This document shows positions 7,545 through 17,358 of a DNA stretch of 46,617 nucleotides, in pieces. The notes under the pieces are model-generated. The model worked only from the letters and a program-made list of their open reading frames with translations, had not been told where the DNA came from and did not search any database. Source of the stretch: Parcubacteria group bacterium Gr01-1014_30 (GTDB lineage Bacteria; Patescibacteriota; Minisyncoccia; Minisyncoccales; 2-12-FULL-40-12); NCBI GenBank assembly GCA_007376185.1, contig VMFS01000005.1, forward strand, positions 1 to 46,617, given 5' to 3'. How positions within the stretch are numbered: position 1 is the stretch's first letter; each line of letters starts with the position of its first letter. Both the position numbers and the translations under genes were made by a program.

Positions 7545-7602
7545 TCAGGGCTTCGGCCGTGAGCGGCTCAGCCGAACGGTTGTCCTGAGCAAGCCGAAGG
7601 AC
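7544..7602 (+). repeat. Hairpin repeat in the groES leader
   Basis: CTCAGG (7544-7549) pairs with CCTGAG (7584-7589), enclosing TTCGGC/GCCGAA (7552-7557, 7571-7576); an alternative stem GTCCT/AGGAC uses 7582-7586 and 7598-7602. The CCTGAGC-AAGCCGAAGG core resembles the element at 25749-25796, so it is probably a dispersed repeat in the 5' leader. Confidence 0.6.
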
Positions 7603-7631
7603 AAAGGTCTTAATTGCTAATACATAAAACT

Positions 7632-9574
<1,943 letters not shown>

Positions 9575-9606
9575 AAATAGGCCTTAGCCCTATAGACTTT
9601 GGTTAT

Positions 9607-9639
9607 CCCTGCCCTTGGGCATAGGGGGCGGGTTTTTTT
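9607..9639 (+). terminator. Rho-independent terminator after groEL
   Basis: A GC-rich stem (CCCTGCCC, loop TTG, GGGC with a small bulge then AGGG) is followed by GGCGGG and seven T residues (9633-9639). Confidence 0.65.
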
Positions 9640-9665
9640 GTTATTTGTGAAATCTTGGGTATAAT
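9638..9665 (+). promoter_or_regulatory. Promoter of kinase/pilus locus, leaderless
   Basis: TTGTTA (9638-9643), 16-base spacer, TATAAT (9660-9665). The kinase ATG is at 9674, eight bases after the -10 box, so the transcript should have almost no leader. Confidence 0.6.
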
Positions 9666-9673
9666 ATATATTA

Positions 9674-10390
9674 ATGTTAGCCAAGGATAAGGAAAAGCCA
9701 AAGTTGGCCGAAGTTGTTTCCATTACCGCTCATTATTTGAGAAACCCCCTAACCATTATTAGGACTTATCTTGAGGCGTTGATTTTCGAGGATTTGGGTA
9801 AAATCAATCAAAAACAAAAAGAATATCTTTTGGATGCTTTGGAGAATGTTAAGAGGATGAAAGAAACAGTTAATCAGTTTTTGGACATCTTTCTGGTTGA
9901 GGAAAAAAGATATAAAATGATATTAGAGCCCGCTGTCTTGGGAGATTTAACTGACGAAGTAATCGGGGATTTTTCACTTTTGACCAAAGCCTCTAATTGT
10001 GAAGTTTTTTTTAGAAAACCAAAAAATCTGCCCAAAGTCTTAACTAATCAACTGAAAATTCGTCAAGTGATTGAGAATTTGATCTCCAACGCCTTAAAGT
10101 ATAAAAGGATAGGCCGTGGTAAAATAGAAATAGCTTTGGTTAAATCAGGCAAAAACATTGTATTTTCTTGTAAAGACGACGGCATAGGAATTCCCCACAA
10201 GGATTTTAAGAAAGTATTTACTAAATTTTATAGATCAGAACAGGCCATAGAGTCAGATCCTTCGGGTGCCGGCTTAGGTCTTTATATCAACAAGGCTATT
10301 ATTGAGTTAAGCGGCGGTAAAATTTGGTTTAAAAAAAATAAAGATTTTGGCATGACTTTTTACTTCAGATTACCTATCGCTCAAGTATGA
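9674..10390 (+). CDS. Sensor histidine kinase without sensor domain
   Basis: 238 residues, soluble. It has a dimerisation/phosphoacceptor helix with the H-box VSITAHYLRNPLTIIRTYLE (His about residue 20) and an HATPase domain with N-box (IENLISNALKYKR), G1 (DDGIGIPHKDF), F-box (FTKFYR) and G2 (GAGLGLYINKAI). There is no membrane segment, PAS or GAF domain, so the input must come from a partner protein. Its stop overlaps the response regulator start by four bases, and the pair leads directly into pilB, which suggests control of the pilus. The usual H-box Glu after His is replaced (HYLRNP rather than HELRNP), which may alter phosphatase or kinase balance. Confidence 0.92.
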   Translation: MLAKDKEKPKLAEVVSITAHYLRNPLTIIRTYLEALIFEDLGKINQKQKEYLLDALENVKRMKETVNQFLDIFLVEEKRYKMILEPAVLGDLTDEVIGDFSLLTKASNCEVFFRKPKNLPKVLTNQLKIRQVIENLISNALKYKRIGRGKIEIALVKSGKNIVFSCKDDGIGIPHKDFKKVFTKFYRSEQAIESDPSGAGLGLYINKAIIELSGGKIWFKKNKDFGMTFYFRLPIAQV

Positions 10391-10776
10391 ACAAACTGAA
10401 TATGAAACAGAAAATCTTGATGATAGAAGACGACCATTTTTTACGGAAAGTTTATCGAGACAAGTTAATTAGGGAAGGTTTTGATTTTATTGAAGCAACC
10501 AATGGCATTGAGGGGACAAATAAAATTATTTCTGAGAAACCAGACCTGGTTTTATTAGATTTAATTTTGCCCAAAAAAAATGGCTTTGACGTATTAATTG
10601 ATGTGAAGAGGAATAAAGAGACCGCTAACATTCCGGTTATTATCCTTTCCAACCTGGGTCAGGAGTCAGATGTAAAGAGAGGACTCTCTTTGGGGGCAAA
10701 GGATTATTTAATTAAGCCGGAAGTTGGTCTCTCTCAAGTGATAGCAAAAGTGAAAGAATGGTTAGTTAGAAAGTGA
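10387..10776 (+). CDS. Single-domain response regulator (CheY-like)
   Basis: 129 residues, a lone receiver domain: acidic pair IEDD near the N-terminus, phosphoacceptor Asp in LVLLDLILPKKNG, switch residue in IILSNLG, and the conserved Lys in DYLIKPE. There is no output domain, so it should act by protein contact rather than DNA binding. It overlaps the kinase gene by four bases and ends six bases before pilB. Likely partner is the pilus motor or another regulator. An in-frame ATG at 10402 (MKQKILMIEDD) is an alternative start. Confidence 0.93.
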   Translation: MNKLNMKQKILMIEDDHFLRKVYRDKLIREGFDFIEATNGIEGTNKIISEKPDLVLLDLILPKKNGFDVLIDVKRNKETANIPVIILSNLGQESDVKRGLSLGAKDYLIKPEVGLSQVIAKVKEWLVRK

Positions 10777-10782
10777 TTTTCA

Positions 10783-12468
10783 ATGAAAGTAGATATTGAA
10801 GGTCTTAAAAAAATTTTGGTGGATTCAAATTTAATTTCTGAAAGGGATTTTAATTTGGCGACAAAGGAAGCCAAAGAGCAGAAGAAATCCCTGCAAGATT
10901 TAGTTGTTGAAAAAGATTTAATTTCTGACGAAGAACTCGGTCAGTTAATTGCTGACCAAATTGGCTTTCCTTATATCAACCTTAGCAAGGCCAAGGTACC
11001 AAAAGAAATTTTAGAAATTGTTCCCGAGCTGGTTGCTAGAGAACAAAAAATTATCGCCTTTGACAGGACCCAAGAGGGTTTAAAATTGGCAATGGCCAAC
11101 CCCGAGAATTTAGAGATAAGAGAATTTATTGAAAGAAAAAGCGGCGAAAGAGTCATACCTTATTTTGCCACCTCAAAAGATATTGAAGATGTTTTAAAGT
11201 TTTATAAGAAGGGAATCAGAGTAGAACTGGAAAAATTGGTAGGCAGAACTTTAAAAGAAGTTGAGCAAAAAACAAAAACGTCCGAAGAGCTCCAGCTGCC
11301 AGTTATTAAAATTACGGAACTAATTTTAAATTATGGTTATGAAAACCGAGCTTCGGATATTCATTTGGAACCCTACAAAAATAAAACAATCTTGCGGTAT
11401 CGAATCGACGGAGTGCTGCACGATGTTTTGACCTTGCCAAAATTTTGCCACGATCTTTTGGTCTCGCGAATTAAAATTCTCGCCAAACTGAGAACCGATA
11501 TCCACGAGATAGCTCAAGATGGCCATTTTTCTTTTGAGGTTCCTGCCGAAAAAGTTGATGTTAGGGTTTCAGTGGTGCCGATTGAAGAAGGCGAGAAAGT
11601 GGTTTTGAGATTACTTTCTGAGCGTGTCCGTAAATACGATCTTGAAGATTTGGGACTGCTGGAGGAACACGCCAAAATTATTAGAAGGAATATTAAAAAA
11701 CCCTGGGGAATGACTTTAATTTCGGGTCCGGCGGGCTCTGGGAAAACTACCACCTTATACGCGGTCTTGAAAATTTTAAATACCAGAAACGTTAACATTA
11801 TGACGATTGAAGACCCGATAGAATATGACATAGAAGGGGTTAATCAAATTCAGGTCAACCCAAAGACCAATTTAACTTTTGCCGAAGGTTTAAAAGCAAT
11901 TGTTAGACAAAATCCGGATATTATTATGGTTGGCGAAGTCAGAGACATAGAAACAGCCAAATTAACGGTCAATGCCGCTATGACCGGCCACCTGGTTTTA
12001 TCAACTTTTCATGCCATAGATTCTTCCACCACTTTGCCGCGCCTATCCGACATGGGGACAGAGCCTTTTCTAATTACCTCAACAGTAAACCTGATCATCT
12101 CTCAAAGATTGGTTCGCAAAATTTGTCCCAAATGCATTGAGAGTCATAAAGAATCTTTCTCAGAAATAGCCAAGCTTTTGGGAAGAGATTTAACTCTCAA
12201 ACCAAAAACAAAGGATGAAACTTGGCTTTTTAAAGGTCGGGGTTGCCCTCTTTGTCAAAAGACCGGCTATTTTGGCAGGACAGGTATTTTTGAAACCCTG
12301 GAAATGCAAGAGCCAATAAAAAAATTGGTTATGACCAAAGCCAATGCCGATCAAATTAGAAAGGCAGCCCGAAGCCTCGGAATGAGAACAATGATTGAAG
12401 ACGGTTTTGAAAAAGTTGAAAGAGGCATCACCACCTTGGAGGAAGTTTTAAGAGCCATTAAAGAATAA
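10783..12468 (+). CDS. pilB: Type IV pilus assembly ATPase PilB
   Basis: 561 residues. It is the cytoplasmic hexameric ATPase that drives pilus extension. An N-terminal T2SSE_N/MshEN-type domain (residues about 1-140) is followed by the ATPase: arginine-rich SRIKILAKLRTDI, Walker A GPAGSGKTTT (about 315), Asp box TIEDPIEYDIEGVNQ, Walker B-type IIMVGEVRD, His box TGHLVLSTFHA, and a tetracysteine zinc site (CPKC, CPLC). All key residues are present. It is followed by pilC after a long structured leader. No pilT retraction ATPase is in the window. Confidence 0.96.
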   Translation: MKVDIEGLKKILVDSNLISERDFNLATKEAKEQKKSLQDLVVEKDLISDEELGQLIADQIGFPYINLSKAKVPKEILEIVPELVAREQKIIAFDRTQEGLKLAMANPENLEIREFIERKSGERVIPYFATSKDIEDVLKFYKKGIRVELEKLVGRTLKEVEQKTKTSEELQLPVIKITELILNYGYENRASDIHLEPYKNKTILRYRIDGVLHDVLTLPKFCHDLLVSRIKILAKLRTDIHEIAQDGHFSFEVPAEKVDVRVSVVPIEEGEKVVLRLLSERVRKYDLEDLGLLEEHAKIIRRNIKKPWGMTLISGPAGSGKTTTLYAVLKILNTRNVNIMTIEDPIEYDIEGVNQIQVNPKTNLTFAEGLKAIVRQNPDIIMVGEVRDIETAKLTVNAAMTGHLVLSTFHAIDSSTTLPRLSDMGTEPFLITSTVNLIISQRLVRKICPKCIESHKESFSEIAKLLGRDLTLKPKTKDETWLFKGRGCPLCQKTGYFGRTGIFETLEMQEPIKKLVMTKANADQIRKAARSLGMRTMIEDGFEKVERGITTLEEVLRAIKE

Positions 12469-12473
12469 TATGA

Positions 12474-12654
12474 ACCCCGTTCGCTGCAGCTCCGCTGCAT
12501 CTCACGCCTCGGATTTCGTCCTCGGCGTTAGAAGTCCTTGGCAGAAAAAATTGCGAAGAAAATTTTTTCTGCGCAGGACAGACGGGGTATAATCAATAAA
12601 CAATGTCTGTCTGAAATTAGTTTTCACTATATAAGGGCAGACTTCTAACGGGGT
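12474..12654 (+). promoter_or_regulatory. Structured leader of pilC with alternative pairings
   Basis: This 180-base gap holds nested inverted repeats. ACCCCGT (12474-12480) can pair with ACGGGGT at 12582-12588, closing a domain that includes CAGAAAAAATT/AATTTTTTCTG (12542-12552 with 12560-12570). Alternatively AACCCCGTT (12473-12481) can pair with AACGGGGT at 12647-12654, and GTTAGAAGTC (12527-12536) is perfectly complementary to GACTTCTAAC (12640-12649). The second set overlaps the first bases of the pilC GTG start, so the two folds are mutually exclusive. A TATAAT lies at 12588-12593. Confidence 0.6.
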
Positions 12655-13693
12655 GAAAGAGGAAGTAATATTTTTTACTGAACACTTATCTTTGATGCTT
12701 AAAGGAGGCGTCCCCATTGTTGAAGTTTTGGAAACGTTAAAGAGCGGAATCAAATCGGAATCTTTCAGAAGAGTTCTTGACGATATTTCGAAAAGTATTT
12801 TAGAAGGGAAGAGTTTGTATTGGGCCCTGGGCCGCCATAGCAAAATTTTTGATCAATTTTATATCAGCATAATCAGGATTAGTGAAGAATCGGGAAGTTT
12901 AGAAGAAAACTTAAAGTATCTATCACAGAAACTTCGCCGTGACAACGAGATGAAGAAAAAAGTTAAGGGAGCTTTGATCTATCCAGCAATAATTGTTTTT
13001 CTAGCTCTGGTTATTACTTTTACCACCACTCTTTTTATTTTGCCGAAAATTACCAATCTTTTTCAGTTTTTAGAAATTGATTTGCCGTTGGCAACTAAAA
13101 TTTTAATTTCAGCTACCGTTTTTTTTCAAAAATACTGGCTTTTCATTTTAGTCGGGATAATCGCGAGTTTTGTAATTTTAGGATTTCTGCGAAGGTTAAA
13201 GCTGTTTAAACTTTATTTTGACAAGATAAGTTTATTTTTACCCTTGTTTGGTCCAATCATGAAAAATTTTAATTTACTCTTTCTTTCAAGAACCCTTTTT
13301 ACGCTTTTGAAAAGCGGAGTGCCGTTAATTCAAGCCCTAAGAATATGTGCTGAAACCGTTCCCAACGAGACCTATAAAAGAAATTTGCTTTCGGTGAAAT
13401 TGACAGTGGAGAGAGGAGAGAAAATTAGCAGCGGGTTAGAAAAATTTTCCAAAATTTTCCCGCCCGTTTTTTTCCAAATGGTTTTAGTTGGGGAAAGGTC
13501 GGGAACACTGGAAGAAAGTTTGCTTTATTTGGCTGAATATTATGAAGAAGAGACCGACGCAACCTTAAAAAATCTTTCCAATATTTTAGAACCAGCTCTG
13601 TTAATTTTGGTTGGCATTTTTGTTGCTTTTGTAGCCATAGCCGTTATTGTTCCAATCTATAAATTTACCGGTCAACTACGGTTTCGTCAGTAA
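12653..13693 (+). CDS. pilC: Type IV pilus inner-membrane platform protein PilC
   Basis: 346 residues with two tandem T2SF domains (about residues 3-125 and 205-330), each with the pattern LSLMLKGGVP--EVLETL and RTLFTLLKSGVPLIQAL, plus GESGSLEENL-like (ISEESGSLEENLKYLS and GERSGTLEESLLYLAEYYEEE). Three hydrophobic helices: about 107-130, 155-178 and 318-340. It anchors PilB at the membrane for pilin extraction. The start is GTG; the protein lacks the usual N-terminal 40-50 residues of the longer family members, as often in CPR. No ribosome-binding site is needed if the leader fold controls access. Confidence 0.94.
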   Translation: MKEEVIFFTEHLSLMLKGGVPIVEVLETLKSGIKSESFRRVLDDISKSILEGKSLYWALGRHSKIFDQFYISIIRISEESGSLEENLKYLSQKLRRDNEMKKKVKGALIYPAIIVFLALVITFTTTLFILPKITNLFQFLEIDLPLATKILISATVFFQKYWLFILVGIIASFVILGFLRRLKLFKLYFDKISLFLPLFGPIMKNFNLLFLSRTLFTLLKSGVPLIQALRICAETVPNETYKRNLLSVKLTVERGEKISSGLEKFSKIFPPVFFQMVLVGERSGTLEESLLYLAEYYEEETDATLKNLSNILEPALLILVGIFVAFVAIAVIVPIYKFTGQLRFRQ

Positions 13694-13696
13694 TCA

Positions 13697-14137
13697 ATGC
13701 CCAATAATCAACCTGGTTTTACTTTGTTTGAAATTTTATTGGCAGTGGCAATTCTAGCTATTTTAATTTCTATAACCATCCCGCTTGGTTTAGATTTTTA
13801 TAAAAGTCAACAGTTAGAAGCTAATACTCAGGGAATTTTACAGACCTTAAGAAGAGCTCAATCAAAGGCCATGTCAGCTGAGTTAGACTTTCCTTGGGGT
13901 GTATATTTAACCAACGATAATTATATTCTATTCAGGGGCAGCTCTTATGCGTCTCGCGACTCCCAATATGATGAAGTTTTTGATTTGCCCTTAACCATTA
14001 GCTTATCAGGCATTTCAGAGATCGTCTTTTCCAAACTGGAAGGAAGACCAAATGTTACCGGAGATATTATTTTGAGTAGCAGTTTGGATGTTATGACAAT
14101 AAACATAAACGAGGCGGGAAGAGTAAACCTTCAGTGA
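13697..14137 (+). CDS. Type IV pilin-like protein (GspH/FimT type)
   Basis: 146 residues. Prepilin leader MPNNQPG is followed by FTLFEILLAVAILAILISI: cleavage is expected after Gly7, with Glu at +5. The hydrophobic helix is followed by a QLEANTQGILQTLRRAQSKAMSAE segment typical of FimT/GspH minor pseudopilins, then a beta-rich globular domain. It is probably a minor pilin that primes assembly. It begins three bases after pilC and its stop overlaps the next frame. Confidence 0.88.
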   Translation: MPNNQPGFTLFEILLAVAILAILISITIPLGLDFYKSQQLEANTQGILQTLRRAQSKAMSAELDFPWGVYLTNDNYILFRGSSYASRDSQYDEVFDLPLTISLSGISEIVFSKLEGRPNVTGDIILSSSLDVMTININEAGRVNLQ

Positions 14138-14139
14138 CG

Positions 14140-15009
14140 ATGCTGGAAAAAGGACAATCACTTTTAGAATTAATATTGGCAATGGGGATTTTTGTGACCG
14201 TTATTGCCGGCTTGAGTTTTTTTGTCTTAGACAGCTATATTACAGGCCGTCTATCTTATGAAATTAGTAAGGCGGATTTTTTAGCTCAAGAAGGCTTGGA
14301 GGCGGCAAGATCAATAAGGGATAATAATTTTAATGATTTGGTTGCGGGTAGCCACGGACTAACAATTACCCTTGGGCGCTGGACTTTCCAGGGAACCCAA
14401 GAAGATGTTTCCAGCCAGCTGACGCAGGGGATAAGACAAATTCAAATTGAAAATATTGATTCTGATACAAGAAGAGTTACCTCAAGCGTAGCTTGGCTAT
14501 TTAGCGAAGGAAGAAATCAAGAAGTTGAGCTGGTTAGCTATTTGACAAACTGGCAGAAAACTTCTGGCGTTGAAATAAGAAAACCAACTGTTCATAACGA
14601 CCCGTCGCCCAGAAGAACCACCAATGCCGGTAACGCTTATGACTACCCGGACGGAACCACCTTTGCTACAACTAACTATGGCGTTAACAAGAACCCCTCA
14701 ATTACCTTTTACAATTGGCAACTACCAACCCAAGCCTACAACTCTTTAGTCCTAAATTATAGATATCATGCCGGTCAAGCTGCCAACGACCGATATGCTA
14801 TTGCTTATTCAACCACTGGTTGCGCCGGAACTTTCACCAACTTGATTTCTCCGACTTCCTCGGGAGCTCCAGATACTACGGTTTCAGTTATTTTGGACGC
14901 CAGCCAGAATTTGTCTTTGCTTTGTTTGAAAATCTATTCAACGAGAACCGGGTCGTCTGATAACGCGAATCTTTACACCAGAGACATTTGGACTGAAGGA
15001 AGTTTTTAA
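14140..15009 (+). CDS. Minor pilin with C-terminal beta-sandwich-like domain
   Basis: 289 residues from ATG 14140 (a GTG two codons earlier, overlapping the previous stop, is possible). The leader MLEKG is followed by QSLLELILAMGIFVTVIAGL, a PilV/PilW-like prepilin start. The helix ends in LAQEGLEAARSIRDNNF, common in CPR PilV-like proteins. After residue about 145 comes a separate, Asn/Thr/Tyr-rich domain (AYDYPDGTTFATTNYGVN and onward) that looks like a beta sandwich and could be a tip adhesin. The link to adhesion is inference. Confidence 0.85.
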   Translation: MLEKGQSLLELILAMGIFVTVIAGLSFFVLDSYITGRLSYEISKADFLAQEGLEAARSIRDNNFNDLVAGSHGLTITLGRWTFQGTQEDVSSQLTQGIRQIQIENIDSDTRRVTSSVAWLFSEGRNQEVELVSYLTNWQKTSGVEIRKPTVHNDPSPRRTTNAGNAYDYPDGTTFATTNYGVNKNPSITFYNWQLPTQAYNSLVLNYRYHAGQAANDRYAIAYSTTGCAGTFTNLISPTSSGAPDTTVSVILDASQNLSLLCLKIYSTRTGSSDNANLYTRDIWTEGSF

Positions 15010-15010
15010 A

Positions 15011-15628
15011 ATGGAAACCCCGCCCTTTCTCCACTCAAGACTTCAGGTTAGTCAACCGCGTAAGGCGAAGCCGCCTATCGGCTTTGGCTATATATTACCT
15101 CAAGCTATCAGTGGAGAAAGGGCGGGGTTTACCTTAGTTGAACTTTTGATTTATACTGGAATTGTTGGCTCAATTTTAGTTGTGACTACCGGATTTTTAT
15201 GGAATATCGTTTTTGGCAGTATCAAAGAAACCGCTTATCAAGAGGTTCAGCAAAATGGAAGATTTGTTCTATTGAAAATGACTCAAGAGATTAAAAAGGC
15301 CTCGGCAATAAACAGCCCCATACCAGGTTCTTCTTTGAGCACCCTTTCTTTGGCCATGGCTAGCAGTTCTTTAAACCCTACAGCGTTTGACGTAATTGGC
15401 GGACGTTTGAGAATTACTCAAGGCAGCAGCAGCCCTTATTACTTAACCAGCGATTTGGTAACTGTAAGCAACATTCAATTCAGCAATCTTTCGTATCCTG
15501 CCACCCCAGGCGCAGTTAGAGTTGAAATGACCATTGAATATATCAATCCCGAAGCAAGAAGCGAGTATCAAGCGGTGATTGATTTAGTTTCTACGGTTTC
15601 TTTGGTTCCTGGGGGAGCCCAACCTTAG
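15011..15628 (+). CDS. Type IV minor pilin (PilW-like) with repeat-derived leader
   Basis: 205 residues. The prepilin motif AGFTLVELLIYTGIVGSIL is clear, with Glu at +5, but it is preceded by about 39 residues instead of the usual 5-20. That leader is coded by a 116-base inverted-repeat element (15015-15130), whose right arm codes the Gly-Phe cleavage site. The only in-frame start is ATG 15011, one base after the previous stop. The globular part (about 70-205) has KMTQEIKKA and SNIQFSNLSY patterns of PilW/PulJ-like proteins. If the long leader blocks prepilin peptidase or membrane insertion the protein may be impaired; this is untested. Confidence 0.85.
   Translation: METPPFLHSRLQVSQPRKAKPPIGFGYILPQAISGERAGFTLVELLIYTGIVGSILVVTTGFLWNIVFGSIKETAYQEVQQNGRFVLLKMTQEIKKASAINSPIPGSSLSTLSLAMASSSLNPTAFDVIGGRLRITQGSSSPYYLTSDLVTVSNIQFSNLSYPATPGAVRVEMTIEYINPEARSEYQAVIDLVSTVSLVPGGAQP
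15015..15130. repeat. Perfect 21-bp inverted repeat around pilin start
   Basis: The left arm 15015-15035 (AAACCCCGCCCTTTCTCCAC plus T) is the exact reverse complement of 15110-15130. The 74-base interior has a further hairpin AAGCCG/CGGCTT (15069-15074 with 15080-15085, approx.). The arms share the CCCCGCCC/GGGCGGGG theme with the element at 16021-16138. Confidence 0.92.
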
Positions 15629-15641
15629 TTTCAAAGTTTTT

Positions 15642-16022
15642 ATGCAAAATCGCGGTTTCATAGCTTTAATAACGATTTTAATGGTTTCTGCCGTTGCCTT
15701 GCTAATTGGTTCAGGCCTAAGTTTTCTTAGTATTGGCGAAGCTAAAATGAGTTTACAGAAAAATAAATCTTCCCAAGCCCATTATTTAGTTACAGCTTGC
15801 GTTGAAGAAGCATTAATGAGGTTAAAAAACAACATCAATTATCCGGGAAATGAAATTATCAGCTTGGCTGAAGGTTCTTGCCAGGTTCTGCCCATTGTGG
15901 GCAATTGGACTCTAAGGGTTTCAGCCGATTACGCAAATCAAGTCAAGAAAGTGAGAGTTATAATCAACCAAGTTAATCCCAGTATGGAGATTTCTTCCTG
16001 GCAGGAGGTTGCTGATTTTTGA
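15642..16022 (+). CDS. PilX-like minor pilin
   Basis: 126 residues. It begins MQNRGFIALITILMVSAVAL, a PilX-type start (RG then a hydrophobic helix, without the classical FTLIE motif), followed by LSIGEAKMSLQKNKSSQAHYL and TACVEEALMRL. PilX proteins are minor pilins in the priming complex. It sits 13 bases after the preceding pilin gene, and its order (FimT, PilV, PilW, PilX) matches minor-pilin clusters. The stop TGA is the first arm of the next inverted repeat. Confidence 0.8.
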   Translation: MQNRGFIALITILMVSAVALLIGSGLSFLSIGEAKMSLQKNKSSQAHYLVTACVEEALMRLKNNINYPGNEIISLAEGSCQVLPIVGNWTLRVSADYANQVKKVRVIINQVNPSMEISSWQEVADF

Positions 16023-16138
16023 GCAAGGCGAAAACCCCACCCTCTATGCTGTTTGTTTTTTTCTAAAAAGGAATTAAAATACGTGTGGCGCTAACAAGTC
16101 CTCGCGGTAAAAATTACTGCTTAGAGGGCGGGGTGCTC
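16021..16138. repeat. Inverted repeat between pilX-like gene and pilM
   Basis: CCCCACCCTCTA (16035-16046) is complementary to TAGAGGGCGGGG (16122-16133) with one mismatch, and GAGCA (16021-16025) to TGCTC (16134-16138). It fills the 127-base gap and resembles the 15015-15130 element in arm sequence. Confidence 0.75.
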
Positions 16139-16149
16139 ACTGTGGTCGC

Positions 16150-17250
16150 ATGTTTAATTTTTTTGGTCGCAAACCTTTTGGGCTGGATATATCTGACTAT
16201 TCAATTGAGATGATTTCTTTGTCTGGCTCGCCAGAAAGTCCACGGCTGCTATCTATGGGCAGAGTAACCTTGGCAGCAGGCATAGTTGAAGATGGAGTTG
16301 TCCTCAATAAGGAAAAATTAAAAGAGCGCTTATTAATTTTGGTTGAAAAGCCGGAATTCGGTAAATTAAAAACCAGACAAATTATTTTCTCTTTGCCTGA
16401 GTCAAAAAGCTTCATTCACATTTTGCCAACGCCTCAGGTTGTCTTGGGGAGAAAAGAAAGGCAGGAAGTTGAGTCACAAATTGAAAGAATTTTCCCCTAC
16501 CCCTTGTCAGATCTTTACTTTGATTATAAAATAAGGCAAGGCGCCGCTTTTGCAGAAATTTTAGCTGTAGCCGCGCCCAAAAAAGTTGTTGATGATTACT
16601 TAGAGGTTTTCAGAAGCTGTCGGCTTTTACCAATTGCTTTAGAAATTGAATCGGAAAGCTTGACGCGCTCTTTGGTAAACGAAGCAGATAAACCATTTTT
16701 AATCGCCGATATTGGAGCCAGAACTACCAATTTTAGCGTTTTTGATGAAAATGGTTTAAGATTGAGTATTTCTCTGCCCGTTGCCGGCAATAGATTAACC
16801 CACATTTTGGCTGAAAAACTAAAGGTTTCTTGGCTCCAAGCAGAAAATCTTAAAAGAGAGGTTGGCCTTAATCCGGATTTAGAAAAAGGAAAAATCTTTT
16901 TAATTTTGCAAAAAGAAATCCAAAAAATAATTTCAGAGATTAAAAAAATTGATGACTACTTTCAAGAAAAAACCAAAAAAGAAATCAAGAAAATAGTTTT
17001 GGCCGGCGGTTCGGCTAACTTGCCCCGTTTAGCTGATTACTTAAGTGAAAATTTGGAGAAGCCAGCAATTGTTATTGACCCGTGGATTAACATAAATATT
17101 GACATTTTGCGCGGAAAAGAATATCTGAAAAAAGCCCTGTTGGTTGACCCCGTTCTTTACTCTAGCGCCATTGGTTCAGCTTTAAGAGGGTTGTTCGATC
17201 AACCTGAAGCAGCTGGCTTGAATTTACTTCCCAAAAGCCGAGAAAAATAA
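16150..17250 (+). CDS. pilM: Type IV pilus assembly protein PilM
   Basis: 366 residues. It is an actin-like ATPase of the pilus alignment complex. Visible: N-terminal MFNFFGRKPFGLDISDYSIE (phosphate-1 motif), ADIGARTTNFSVFDENGLR (phosphate-2), and VLAGGSANLPRLADYLSE (adenosine motif). In other bacteria PilM binds the N-terminus of PilN; here pilN and pilO do not follow, and the next gene is the major pilin. Either they lie elsewhere or a divergent partner is used. Confidence 0.93.
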   Translation: MFNFFGRKPFGLDISDYSIEMISLSGSPESPRLLSMGRVTLAAGIVEDGVVLNKEKLKERLLILVEKPEFGKLKTRQIIFSLPESKSFIHILPTPQVVLGRKERQEVESQIERIFPYPLSDLYFDYKIRQGAAFAEILAVAAPKKVVDDYLEVFRSCRLLPIALEIESESLTRSLVNEADKPFLIADIGARTTNFSVFDENGLRLSISLPVAGNRLTHILAEKLKVSWLQAENLKREVGLNPDLEKGKIFLILQKEIQKIISEIKKIDDYFQEKTKKEIKKIVLAGGSANLPRLADYLSENLEKPAIVIDPWININIDILRGKEYLKKALLVDPVLYSSAIGSALRGLFDQPEAAGLNLLPKSREK

Positions 17251-17252
17251 AA

Positions 17253-17317
17253 CTCCGCACCTTTTCTGCACAGATTGCATTTCATCGCGCAAGGCGCGGC
17301 GCAGAAAAGGTGCGGAG
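17253..17317. repeat. Perfect 17-bp inverted repeat between pilM and major pilin
   Basis: CTCCGCACCTTTTCTGC (17253-17269) is the exact reverse complement of 17301-17317. Inside is a CGCGC-AAG-GCGCG hairpin (17286-17298). There is no U-run after it, so it is not a standard terminator. Confidence 0.9.
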
Positions 17318-17358
17318 AAAGGTCGAAAACAATAAACTGTTAAGATATTTTTTAAATT

